This document shows positions 35,501-46,400 of a stretch of 64,000 nt of DNA, in pieces. Positions within the stretch are counted from its first letter, which is position 1; every line of letters begins with the position of its first letter. The translations under genes were made by a program, and so were the position numbers. The notes beneath the pieces were generated by a model, which saw nothing but the letters and a program-made list of their open reading frames with translations, did not search any database and was not told the DNA's origin. Source of the stretch: Oscheius sp. JU75 (Eukaryota > Nematoda > Chromadorea > Rhabditida > Rhabditidae); NCBI GenBank assembly GCA_037178855.1, contig JASJZC010000007.1, positions 8,308,001 to 8,372,000 of the forward strand. The letters run 5' to 3'.

Positions 35501-37305
35501 AGACGAGAATATATTTGAAAGCACAGCAGGAGTGTTAGTATCCAGCGCAGGTTGAAAGGACAGGGTCCCTAAGAAAATGGGGTGATAATAAAGTCAAAAA
35601 CCTACTGTTATCGTCTCGTAAAAAGTAAGTGTGCATTGAATCTACTGCAAAAACTCGGATTTTTCGCTGACATCCTCAACTTTCGATTTTGCCACCGAAT
35701 GTCTCAAAAATGGTTCTGATAGTTCCAGTAGGATTGCAAAAGTATTTCACTTTATCGAGTGTTCTTCCGGACCCCCGCTATGCACTACTTTCAGTGACCA
35801 AATAATGAATCTTATTTAGGTACCAGGAAGTGGCGGACAGGATCACCTCCTTCATCTCGGAGCTCATTGAAATGATGACCAATGGTCTCCCGGAACAGTA
35901 CATTGTGATGCGCATCCGACGCGTTGGAGCAGTGCACGCCAACCGTGGTCTACAGTTCAACTCCAGTGTCTTCAAGGAGTTCAAAGCCAGCACAATACAA
36001 ATCGTCTCCGACGCAGAATTTCCCACACCTACGGTACTTTTTGATAGAAGATTGTGATAAAATTAGACATTTTAGGACCGCGATGCTGTTGTCGACGTGT
36101 GGAATGTATTTATCTCTTTCATCATCCGTGAAATGAAAATGGGTACATGGGCAATGGATGAAAACCAGCTACCCTGAAAAGATCTGTCCATCTTAAGCAC
36201 CACCGCCCGCTCTATCTCTGCTCACTATTGAACTTGTCAACACAGTTCCATAGCCAAGGATCTCAGTCAACGCTGATTTTACTTGTTCCCCTACATACTT
36301 TTCCTTACTCAACAGGTATTTGTGTCATCTGGTGCCATTATTTGTGTGTATATAATTTGATCACAGAAGAAATAAACCTACTCGACCTGAATACCACAGA
36401 CTTCTGACTTTCGGAGCTTTTTCCAAGTACATTTGGAGAGAGTGGTTTAGGAACTCGACATCATCCTATAAACAACTTTTGAGTTGGTGGACAAATGTTT
36501 TGTTTACCGCAGCACTTGGTACTTGGTTTATGTGGAGTACCGGGTCATGGTCGTGAACCCAGTTCTTGGGATCAAACCAACATCCGAATGCAACTTCGGC
36601 ATCAAAGAATGATTCTGTAAACAAGATCAGTTAAAATGAATATTTTGTTGGGGATAGATAGACATTAAGAGCTAAGTAAGCAAAAGAATGGGAAAAAGAT
36701 TGAGAATGCTTATTACAGCCTAATTCAATACTACTATGTCCGTTGGGGTGAAAAAGTCTCACGCATACACACTACTCGTCCGTATTATCTCAGTAACTAA
36801 AAGAGTTTTCTTTTGAGTCTTTTGAGACATCCTGCTAACACGGGTTTTGATGCTTATGCACCAGCTTAGGTAAGACAGGTTTTGGAAATGGATTTGATTG
36901 GAAAATGTGTTCCCAGCCTTGTGCTTGTTCCCAAAATTTACCTTCTGGACTCTTCCGTTTCGAGCACTGCAGACCTCCAGGTCTTCCAAGCGCCACATTG
37001 TCATCAAAGTACAGGACACCATCAATCGGAAGCGTGACCTGGCTGACCTGATCAAGGGGGATGTGATATAAACAGCATAACCTACTAGAAGATCAGCGTC
37101 AAAATACGCGACAGTGTTCTCGGATTCCTCGAAAACTATGTGGTCATCTAAAATAGTGATTTGAAGATCTATAAATGATGTTACCAATGCAAATCTTATC
37201 CTTAGGAGTCCAATTGTCTCTGTGGGAGATTTTGTTGGTGGGAGCAAAATAGAAGACATGGCTATGAACTGCTGGGATGGAAAGAAACAACGCTGTAAGC
37301 CACAT
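26543..37305 (-). CDS. Amnionless homologue, 12 exons with one giant intron
   Basis: Type I membrane protein that partners cubilin in endocytic uptake. N-terminal exons are 37185-37305, 37086-37147, 36942-37038, 36508-36614 and 36382-36465. They encode a signal peptide (MWLTALFLSIPAVHS) and the two paired Amnionless beta-domain signatures, RDNWTPKDKICIGDDHIVFE with LPIDGVLYFDDNVALG, and WFDPKNWVHDHDP with AADDVEFLNHSLQMYLE. After an ~8.1-kb intron, exons 28244-28300, 28075-28203, 27915-28011, 27814-27878, 27587-27779, 26857-26953 and 26543-26816 follow. They add SWTSTKFEDLLYTAEGQFK, a VWFC-like module (ICQYVKCDST...FGHCCDICGA), a TM helix (LFIFVLGGIIFYVV) and a cytosolic tail with the adaptor motif IDNPTFE. 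Phases match throughout, including across the giant intron. The donor ending exon 28075-28203 is weak; an alternative ~27 bp later is possible. Confidence 0.85.
28304..33550. other. Interior of the giant Amnionless intron, no confident exon
   Basis: About 5.2 kb of mostly non-coding DNA between Amnionless exon 6 and the nested receptor gene. It contains CT microsatellites near 29990 and 30731-30750. A minus-strand frame at 28330-28560 looks somewhat protein-like and a plus-strand basic frame lies at 31805-32035. Neither has a recognisable domain or a consistent gene model. Confidence 0.5.
33551..36177 (+). CDS. glb-33-like: GPCR-globin chimera (GLB-33 type), nested in the Amnionless intron
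   Basis: A neuropeptide-type seven-TM receptor fused to a C-terminal globin. Exons: 33551-33619, 33669-33764, 33805-33984, 34137-34204, 34244-34472, 34511-34610, 34651-34823, 34862-34969, 35051-35275, 35318-35397, 35820-36033, 36076-36177; phases are consistent. TM1 is WLTSFCVLLGTIGNLHGIKS; TM3 has SIWCVVAITTQRFLATRDPF; TM4 and TM5-6 follow; TM7 is NFFVIVNSATNCFIFLK. Exon 35051-35275 joins the end of TM7 directly to the globin A helix (LKLLESSWKNAL...LGLRVLYSMLRKHPQLFSAF). Later exons give the E helix (ADRITSFISELIEMM), the F helix with proximal histidine (RRVGAVHANRGLQF) and the H helix (VVDVWNVFISFIIREM). Position E7 appears to be Val rather than His. C. elegans GLB-33 is the known precedent. 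Confidence 0.93.
36371..36376 (+). terminator. Polyadenylation signal AATAAA of the nested receptor-globin gene
   Basis: Canonical signal 193 bp after the stop at 36177. It lies only 4 bp from the splice donor of Amnionless exon 5 on the other strand (36380-36381), so the nested gene's 3' UTR likely runs into that exon antisense. Confidence 0.6.
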
Positions 37306-38280
37306 TGCTCGGATCAATGTGGCTGATAGTTTGTTGATACCCCGGGTAATAGAATACTGCCGCGTCACTACTTCCATCAAAACAAACTGTTCCAGATTTT
37401 TCGGTTTCAGAAATTCTACTTTTTGTCTTCTTTTCTGTTCTGTAGAGCCCCGAATTGGGGTAAACCAATGATGCTTTTGTTGCTACAGGGAAAGGCTTCT
37501 TACTACAATTCTACGCTACAATTAACGTTTATTTTTTAAAAGTTACTGTAGATGAACACTATTTAACTTTTTTTTTAGATTTTTAAAACCTTCTCTACTG
37601 TTTTTATTTCATATTTCTGTTTTTGAACTACCGTAGTGCTCGCCGCCGTTTGAGCAAAAGTATTACGTACGTAGGTTGCAGCCAGTAGAATTCCGTACAA
37701 TTACATTGAATCTCACCACTATAGAGTGTTTACATCGAGAATAATGCTTTCAAACAGAAGAAACAAAGGACAATCGATTGTAAAATGAAGATTAGAATGC
37801 AAAGAGTCCAGAAGGTAGACTTAAATTGAACGTTCTATCTACTGCTAAAAGCTAATGTTGTTACAATCATAAAATCAGTTGATGGGAACCTTCACTTTCT
37901 ATGCAAACCCAAAATATTTTTCCAAATTCTTTTCTGTTATAGTTACTTTTTGTTTCAAGTCTTGCTTTCTACTTTCAGCAACAGAGAAGCATCAATCGAA
38001 GAGAACTTGGTGGACATCCGCTCTTAGTTCGACCGACTGCATTTTTTTCACAATCGATCACACTTTGGGCAGTAAAAAAGATTTGAAGTTCAGTCACAAA
38101 CAGCTGTGATCAAGAGGTCACATAAATTTGTACAGGCATGCTGACCAAGCACAGTCATTGCACAGGAACAGTACGAAAGCTATATTTATGTTTTGCTGCG
38201 GGGTGACATCCACCTCGGATGTGATTATAAAAACTGAGACCGAAATGATCCTTCAACAAATCGCGCTCATTCAAACCACC
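37306..38280. other. Divergent intergenic region between Amnionless and PLA2-like gene
   Basis: Likely holds both promoters. A minus-strand frame at 37310-37480 (upstream of the Amnionless start) is open but shows no signal peptide or domain, so I read it as 5' flank. No exon is supported. Confidence 0.45.
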
Positions 38281-38571
38281 ATGAAGTTTTCCCTCGGCGT
38301 TCTGCTTCTTACAGTTTCCATCACGTCTGCTGCCTTCAGCTGTGGAACAAACCGTTTCCAAAATTTTATCACGAGACTGTTTGTGAAACTCGATTGCAGG
38401 AGTCGATCTGGTAAGTTGAACAGTCTTCAACATACAAAAATCTCTTAAGGCATGTTCGATAGCTGCTGTCGTACCCATGACAGCTGCTATGACAGAAAAG
38501 GTGGAAAAGCAGCCTGCGATTCAGCATTCTGTAGTTGTTTGGATCGAGCTGCTGGTAACACTATGTGCAAG
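38281..38571 (+). CDS. Secreted phospholipase A2-like protein (3' end unresolved)
   Basis: Exon 1 (38281-38410) encodes a signal peptide MKFSLGVLLLTVSITSAAFS and CGTNRFQNFITRLFVKLDC. Exon 2 (38453-38571) encodes GMFDSCCRTHDSCYDRKGGK and ACDSAFCSCLDRAAG. CCxxHDxCY is the PLA2 active-site motif with His and the adjacent Asp; the surrounding cysteines match the PLA2 fold. The calcium-loop is short or lost, as in other small nematode PLA2-like proteins. A donor GTATGT follows TGCAAG at 38571. The next exon is uncertain, although a short one after TCATTCAG near 38937 would end at once in a stop. Catalytic activity is plausible, not shown. Confidence 0.75.
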
Positions 38572-39023
38572 GTATGTTGAACGCAAATCTTCTCCAATGC
38601 TATTTCTTTTGAGACCGATGCAAACGCTTTCTGTTGGGCCGTAAAGAAGTTCGGAGATAGAGCTTACAAGGGATAATAACTTTAAAGGAGTGATAAATGT
38701 GGTTGTACATTCTGGTGGCTTCACAGTGAATGAAGTTTTTTGCTTCGCCGCGGTCTACAATTAGAGATAAAGTCAAGGGAAGCAAAGAAAGGATACTCAA
38801 GATATCAAACCCACAAGCGATCTTGAAATAATTGCTTTATCTGCATCTTGGTCAACTGGTCAATATCATAGGGTATGATCATGTCATCCTGTTAGCTTGT
38901 ACGGCCACTCATCAGTATCCACTTTGTTTCATTCAGTTTCTTAGAAACTAAAGTGCCTGCTGTTTACACCATACACTGCGGCACGATTGTCACCTGCCAT
39001 ATTTTGAAGCACAGCGCATTAGG

Positions 39024-39730
39024 CATGATCCCATCTCTCCCCTCTGCTAATTTCTCTTCTGTTGATGCTCCAGTTCTACTCAAAGTAAGCTTTTTCTGCT
39101 GGTACAGGAAATATGAATGTTTAGATTTCGAAACTAGTGCTCAAACAGTTTCCTTGCTCTGCTGATAAGCTGAAGGAGTACAGCTTCGCAATTTCTGGAC
39201 AAGACGGCGATGAAGAAGCTGCCTTGGTGAGAATTCTCTGTGTTTTAAGTTAATTAGTCTTTTAGCACAGAGAACTGCACCTGCTATGGTCATTTCTCAT
39301 CTATTTTCAGCCGAAGGAAGCCGAATTTCGCGAGAATTTGAGCCAGGTAATAACACTCTTTGAATATTTGACCCAAATTATCTTCTAGGTCCGAATACCA
39401 GGGGAACTACACGACAAATTCGTTCAAATTTGGCTGGAAGAAGGAAGTAAAGCTGTTGAGAGAGGGATGAAAGTTACGTCCACAGGAATGCCTCGAGTGA
39501 CGGAAGTACATTGCTCCACGCAACTTTCTATATCCAAGTAAGGAAATTCAGTATGTTTTGATGCTGTTCCTTCCAGTAATTCAAGTGAGAAATGCCGAAA
39601 TGCCGAAATTGTGACACATATCAAGACAGACCAAGGATTAAGAAAAATGATTCTTCCACGGGAGAAAGCAATACTATTGTACAGTGAGCTTAACAAGGTT
39701 CAGCAGAAACTAGACGATCTTGTGGAATGA
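39024..39730 (+). CDS. COMM domain-containing protein
   Basis: Subunit-type protein of the Commander (CCC) endosomal recycling complex. Exons: about 39024-39084, 39147-39226, 39311-39345, 39391-39538 and 39577-39730. The C-terminal COMM domain shows MPRVTEVHCSTQLSISK, then IKTDQGLRKMILPREKAILL and the terminal leucine-rich YSELNKVQQKLDDLVE. Upstream are PKEAEFRENLSQ and VQIWLEEGSKAVERGMK, resembling the linker of COMMD10-like members. The N-terminal helical domain is short, so the start (ATG in an exon directly after the PLA2-like gene) is provisional. The AATAAA at 39951-39956 probably ends the transcript. Confidence 0.75.
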
Positions 39731-40044
39731 AAAGGTTATAACTTTTTTGTTTTGCGAAGTTGGCATGGATTGAGTCAGCTGGAACTACTATGTAAAATTT
39801 GGAGAAGCTGTGCTAGCAACTGCAATAGTAGTGTGCTGGTAACGATCACACTATAGACAAAAAAAAATCTAAACGATCATGTTTATAATTTTCTTGTACG
39901 GCATATCTTTTTGGCATGTTCTTTTAAGTAGTAGGAAGGTTGTCCAAGGCAATAAATAATCTGAAAACCACATCTCTACTATCTAAAGCGCGATGGTTTC
40001 TTACCCCTTATTCAAGTACTCGGAGAAATTCAGCGCGGCCTCTG

Positions 40045-40130
40045 CTCCCATGACTCAGTCGGCTAGCGCTCTGACTACAAAACAAAAAGGCGTCGGGTTC
40101 GATTCCCGGGCTTTTAAAACTTGTTTATCT
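40045..40130 (+). other. tRNA-like sequence (degenerate tRNA or tRNA-derived repeat)
   Basis: It contains an A-box-like TGACTCAGTCGGCTAGCG and a B-box GGTTCGATTCC within a good T-arm (CGGG...CCCG) at normal spacing. The anticodon stem and acceptor stem do not pair well, so I read it as a tRNA pseudogene or SINE head, not a functional tRNA. Confidence 0.5.
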
Positions 40131-40555
40131 AGCCATGAATCATCGGGAAGCACCGTCAGTAGGTCCTCGGTATTATTATTCGGTCCAAAATTATCGCTTT
40201 GCCACGAACCAAGGCAGTTAGCATAGCACGCACTTTGACCAAACTGCTAAACTGGTAATCTAAAATTTCTTCAGTACAAAAAACCATCCTAGCAAATGAT
40301 TTCCTAAAATCTCTGAACCTGAAACTCGTCATTGCTTTAACCAAGTGGTTTTTGTTTTCTATCTTGTTGTTCGGTCTCGGATAAGAAGCTTTTCTATACC
40401 TCCTATATATTTCTGTCTATTGCTCCTTTCGAAATACTTTCGGACACCACGAGACTTTGTCGTCACAGGCGGTTTACCAGCTTCTGGTAAGCTGCTATCA
40501 AATCTAGCCGACGTCAGCACTCTTTAAAAGCGTAACTTCCACCGCTGCCTTAGAC

Positions 40556-41094
40556 ATGAAGCTGTTCATTTCCTTCGCTATTACATCCATTGTCCTTCTG
40601 CTTTTTATTGTCACCGGCATATATCTGCTTGCATTAGCAATTTGTCGTCGCTTTTTGGTCGTTCCCGTTGGACAAAGGAGGGCTGGGCCTCTGCAGGAAA
40701 AGATTCGTCCTGAGGATACCAGATTTGACGATTGCAGTAAGACCAATCATTTTCCTGTAATCGGGCTTCAGTTTACACAACACAATGTCCGCCTTCGATT
40801 ATTCTGCATATCGATGAAGAACCTCCAGGTTAGTGTATGGAAAAGGAAAAATCGACGCGATCAATTACCGGTATTATCCTAGCTCCCAATCATTGTGCTA
40901 CATCTAAGTTTAAGTGAGCGGCAAAAGGTTGCAAAAGTTTAGATAAAGTGACTAGCGCTCTATTACATTGCCTAGTTTCAGAATATTACGACATCGAAGC
41001 GAATCGTGCATCTCCCCTTCCAAGTTACGATTCCGTCATCTACAACGACAATCTTCAACGCTCCTTTCAGTCATTCATCGGAAAGACACTATGA
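40556..41094 (+). CDS. Small single-pass membrane protein with cytosolic LPSY motif
   Basis: Exon 1 (40556-40736) begins MKLFISFAITSIVLLLFIVT and continues with a hydrophobic helix to ICRRFLVVPVGQRR, a basic stop-transfer. Exon 2 (40982-41094) adds KYYDIEANRASPLPSYDSVI and ends FIGKTL. Phase is preserved (1 to 1). About 98 residues. The PLPSYDSVIY segment resembles WW-domain-binding L/PPxY motifs seen in small adaptor membrane proteins. I do not recognise the family. Between the exons, the frame of exon 1 stays open past the donor, so an unspliced reading would give a different, less plausible tail. Confidence 0.6.
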
Positions 41095-41395
41095 ACATTT
41101 ATTCGTGTTTAAAATGACACAACCTTTTAAAAAGTCTAAAGCAATATGTTTGTTTCTTGAAGAAATCTAGAAAACCGGACTTTGCACCGGGGGCGTGGAA
41201 AAGAGAGAGTGGGCTGAGTATAGGTACTGTGGGAATGTCTGACAAGATATGAGAAGTCACAACCTGACGGTATTACTTACAGGAGAGGGAATAGAGAGAG
41301 GAAAACCAGTTGTAGGGAGAGGATGGGGTTAGACTGGAATTGATTTAAGGCTGGCAAAAAGAATTAAATAGGAGAGAATAGCCACTTAATCGTCG

Positions 41396-43469
41396 TTAAA
41401 AGGCATCAGCGTGTGCCATTGAGCGACTGACCGACGCGGCGTAGCCAACATGTCATTCCATTGCTTTAAGCCATATCCGGTCGCATTGGCCCCGATTATT
41501 ACCTATTTAAGGACTTGTTCTTTGGACTAGAGCAAAAGTACCTGACCAATGCGCTCATTGGAACCGACCCTGTCGTAATCCGAAACCGTCACATGTAGAT
41601 GGACTCTCTGCAAAAAAGGTGTCTATGTGTGAATAGGATTCCCCACTACCTGCATTTTTTCCGGAGTCACATCAAAACTGAACGATTCGTTGTAGTACGG
41701 ATTAAGGGTCTTCATCTTGATTGTTGTTTTCTTCTTCTCCAGGCGTTTGTTCTGCATCATTAAGTAGATTTTCACGTAGGGATCTAAAGATGTACTTTGT
41801 CTCTTTCCAGATCAAAAGCTACCCGAAAGTCCGAGGACGTCCATTTTCTTCAAGTTTTTGCACTCCATGACGACAACAGATAGTTTATTTTTGTTTGGCA
41901 CGTAACGTAAGGCGAGGCAGACTTCTCCGAGGCGATTTTCCTGGAAATAAAGATGTAAACTTGGCATTAGACTCCCACCAACAGTTTTTTTTTTCGTCTA
42001 ACTTTGGGCGAAGTTATGACTTATGTGCCTATCTGGTTCTTTGCCCAAGCTATTCTGTGACACTATAGATGACAATAGGATTTGAGAGATTGAGAGTGTT
42101 AGATTGATAGCAGCTTCAAGCGGTACAAGTCTTGAACTTCCAGAATACACGGCAGATCATTGCTGATGTAAATGTTTATGTTTGTAAATTTAATTATGGC
42201 AAGACGCTATAAAGCAGATATATTCAAGTAATTACAAAGGAACTATTTTCGGAGTCGACTCTTAGTTAAGTTTGCTAGGGTTGCTCTTAGCCTGAGCTGC
42301 AAAACGCTTTTATAACTGTGTCATGCTATAGAGGACTCTGTTTACTTGTATGTTTTTGTCCGAGGCCACGAAACAGAAACGATTCAATTATATTGTACAG
42401 AAGTTTTGTTGTACAGAAACAGTTATTGCCTAAATTGGGTGCTAAACTATATCCACCATTTCTCGATTACCATTTTCTCTATGCCGCAAGAGCACGTTCA
42501 GATCTTCTCCTCTTCTATATCTCTGTCTCTCTGTTTCTCTGTCTCTCAATGTCTCTATTACTCTCTCTATCTCTTTCTGTGTATTGTATTTCTGTCTCTA
42601 TGTCTTTTACACCTGAAAATAGAAGGACAAAAAGCAATTGCCCACAGGGGTCGAAACCGGGTCGCCTAGTTTGAGTAGCGTCTCTTAGCAGTACTTTAGC
42701 ACACCAACTTTAGCGCTGTAACTGAATGTCCGATCAAAACGCGGCTTATGCCCATTTTACTGCAAGTTTATGCTGAGATTACTGCATATTCTTGCTCAAC
42801 TCATCGAACTCTACAAAAAGACACTAATACTTTTGTATACTCACCGGTGGACTCTCGATCAAGTCGATCCTCTCCAACGTGGTGGCCAAGTCGATTTTGC
42901 CTAGTTGCACAGAAATCTGTCCTATTTGGTCGTGTTTGCCGAATCGGTCAAAGTCGAAGACGTTCATGACCAGTGTTTGCGAGGAGATCTCGTTGAAAGG
43001 AACCTAGAAAACCTACTAAGTGAGCCTTCTCCCCCTAATTCGATTTCACCTTGAACGTGAAGCTTTCATTGAACACGGGATTGAGACTTTTTCGTTGAAC
43101 CTTGGTTTGGAATTTTTTCTTCTTATCCGGCAAGAGAAAAAGTTTCACATAGGGATCGGATGTGCCTCCTAGATCCATTGCCGGGAGTTCTTCTGCTTGA
43201 ATAATGACAACAGTCAACTGAAAAAGAGCTAATACATTGGTATATTCTGCAATTTTTAGGAGCTCACTTGTCCACCCGAGGACGCTCATCAAGCCTCTAT
43301 TGAGACGACAAGTCGCACTGATTTCACTATTTTCGGTCAAGAGGGCAGCAAAAAATGAACTACGTTAACAACTTACAGCATTTTTCTCAAAGTCATAGTC
43401 GAGTTTGTACTGAAGACGGCCAAGGAATTTTTTCTCCTTTTCATCCTCCTTTTTCTTCGTTATAGACAT
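41396..43469 (-). CDS. snt-1-like: Synaptotagmin-1-type protein, tandem C2 region
   Basis: Calcium sensor for synaptic vesicle fusion. The first visible exon begins at 43469 with [14 protein letters not shown] and [17 protein letters not shown]2[35 protein letters not shown] and [16 protein letters not shown]2[53 protein letters not shown] (polybasic strand), [13 protein letters not shown] and the diagnostic end [15 protein letters not shown]...[12 protein letters not shown]2A calcium ligands are all present; C2B has Glu in place of the final Asp. The TM and vesicle-lumenal exons were not found. The ATG at 43469 sits exactly at a CTCAG acceptor, so it is probably an internal Met of an exon whose 5' partners lie further upstream, beyond 43.5 kb. 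Confidence 0.93.
42635..42725 (-). other. Second tRNA-like sequence
   Basis: On the minus strand a B-box-like GGTTTCGACCCC lies downstream of an A-box-like TAAAGTTGGTGTGC. Stems are poor, so this looks like a degenerate tRNA or tRNA-derived repeat inside the synaptotagmin-1 intron. Confidence 0.35.
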
Positions 43470-46400
43470 CTGAGCAGAGGGGCGATGTCGACTCAAACAA
43501 GTTAATGAGAGAAGCACAAATCAAAGTTGTTTTTGCTCGGGAGCCGAGCGAGAATGGAAACAGAACGATGGGAAAAGCGTAGTCACGGAGGAAAAAGAGA
43601 ACCAGGCTCTGAATCTGTCGACGCGGCAGCACAACTAATGAGGGCCGGCAGTGGTTGCTCTTTAATCACGAAACGAGAAATTCGAAGTCGGAGCTAGACT
43701 AGTTTTTGGCATGTTGCCTCTTCCCCGGATCGAATTGAATCGGAATTGAGGCTCCGGCAACTAACAAGCTATTGGAAATCTGATGTTGGCTGTCCATTAA
43801 TCAGGAAACGGGATGAATAAAGGAAAGTCGTATGTTTAGGAGAGGAAGAGGAAGCTGATTAGTGATTTGGCTCAGAAACAAGGGATGCTATATCTCGTGT
43901 AAGAAAGGTGACCGAGATGATAGAAAAATTGGGCTGAAATGTCGACACGCAGACACGAATACATCCATGTGTGGGGACACACAAATGTCACCGACAGGAT
44001 GAATGTGCTCTGCCCCATTTACGGAATCACCAATTCCTTCTCGATTTCAATATGCCAATGAGAAGGAACGGCTTTGCCTAATGCCAACAGTGGGAGAAGA
44101 ACTGAGGCTGACCTGACTCCAAACTTTGAGTTGTTCCAAGATTTGATGAGTAAACGATCTCGAAGTACAGCCTATCGAAAAGGTAAAAGAATAAGTACAT
44201 GATGTGTGTTTTCATATGAAGAACATAGGGGATTATCCGTTGCTTGAGAGAAGATTCTTTCAGGAGATGAAAACATAGTCATAGGAGGTTGAATGTGGAG
44301 AAAGACAGTTCAAAGTTTCAAAGCAAGGATGCCGCTGAAAGTTTCTTAGGCTATATGGCTTCAGCTTAACCTTGATTTGCTTTTGTCTGGGAAGTTGCTG
44401 GGGCTGATCTCTTTTTGTGATCACAATGAGACTGACTAATTGTGCTTCCTTTCTACTATCTGCAAAGGGCACGAACAAGAAACTCTTGTTCAAAAAGTTA
44501 TCGCTATATTTCGTCTGGTCTCTGTTTGAGGTTTAAAGTTTCAATGAAATCCCCCAGTTTTGTAGCTGACTAGGTCAGGTTGGCAAGTACAGGGTAAAAG
44601 GATATTCTGAAGCTTGCAACAGGTACACGGAAAGTACGGAAGAGAACTCTTTACTAGCACAAAAGCCCATTTTTGATCAGCTGTCAAACTATTTTTCCAC
44701 TAACCCTTCACAAAAGTTTCATAAGTACATAATGAAATAGAAAAGATTCCGTATTGATTAGACTGAAAAAGAAGACTAATATAATTTCCTGGTTGCACGC
44801 ATGGAAGACTGCTTTAAGTACTACGAGATTCTTGGAGGCTGCAAAAGAAAGACCCTAGCTTATAAGGAAATATGGTGGAACTGAACTTCTGGACCAAAAT
44901 ATCCGGGCATCAAAGAACTGGAGCAGATTGGCTCACTCTGCATTTGGGAAAGACCCCTCACTGCCTCTTTGATCTTCTGCTCAATGAATAGAAATAAGGA
45001 GATGAATAATTGAATGGGAGAAAGCAGAGAAGAATTCCGGGTCTGGCAGGTTGATTCTCTTCCCTCTTTGACTCTAATTGGAAAGATGAGCCCCTCTTGA
45101 ACGGGGAAGTGAGTGTGTAGGATAGCAATCACAGCTGCGTCGGCTCTCTTTTCAAATAGAATGAATGTTGAAACAAGTGAGACAAGCGAGGCCAAAAAAA
45201 GGCTTAATTCGGCTGTCCTAGTAGTATTTGTGAGGGTTTGTAGACGTGTGTTTGGCAATTGAATAAGCGAGAGAGAAGAAGGAGTGTCAGATGCGTGTCG
45301 CGACACTATTCCACGCAAAAGGAGGTGAAAGAGTAACCCCTCTAGCATCGATCTAGCATGACCAATTTTTGCATGCATAATTGGACGATTTCAATGGCTC
45401 TCTTTTGGCTTAGATATTCTTGTCTCGCGGTTCAGTGATGCTCAACAAAGACGAACTAATGTTTAGAACGGGAACTGAAACCTGGATATCAACCGATTTT
45501 AAGGATCCTGGACATGTTGGACACAGTATAGAGCTGAGAAGTGGCTTAATAAATTCAAATCGGGTAGTCAAAAATAGCAGTCCAGTTAACAGGTTCTCAT
45601 TTCATGACCAAGATCGAGAACTTCTTGGAACAAATAAGACAGAGGACTGAACAAGTCGAAATTTGTTGTTCTGCAGTCTCTTGGCTGCAAGCGGACAACA
45701 AACCCTTGACAAGGCAAAATACTCTCTTCTCGGTCACTCGGGACTTCAAACTTCTGAAGAAGGAAGAGATCTCGGACCGACTGCCCAAAATTTCTGAAGC
45801 GGACTCTTCAACCGCGATCATCTTTTCATCCCAAACCACTTTTCCTCTTAAGATCGCGAGACCAACTTCAGCTTCCCTATTGTTTGCAAACAGAATAATA
45901 GGAGAAAGGACGACGATTGAAGCTGTTCAGAAGCTAGAGCACTTTCGAAAGTACAGATACTTTGTGATTCCAAGACCATATTATCAAGCCGGTATTAGAC
46001 TCTATTATGTACTGAGCCGCGCCCTTTCTGTCTCTCTCTCTCGAAAACAGATGATATAAAGAAGCATGGAGCGGCGATCGATGGCTGCCCGCCAGGCAAC
46101 GCAATAAAAAGAAGTTTACCCACAACCTCGGAAATTTCAGGACGTATATTTCATTCGATATAGGTGGATAGACAGAGAAAGACCCGTGTGTCACGTGCTT
46201 CCGCGGTGCCAATCCACTGGGAGCAGGAAAAAGGGCTATCAACGTCGCGCATACGCTGTGGATAATGGAGCAATGGAGCAAAGCAAGCAATTAAAAAATA
46301 TAATTTAGCTTAAGCTCTCTCGTTTCATGTCGGGGGAACGAGATTACTTTAGGCGGTACGGGCGAGTCATTAGGATAATAACAGAACAGCTGGAGGCTGA

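Noticed and set aside
44860..45378. Minus-strand frame of 172 codons
   Set aside because: Long but without domain, splice partners or protein-like character; not the missing synaptotagmin TM exon.
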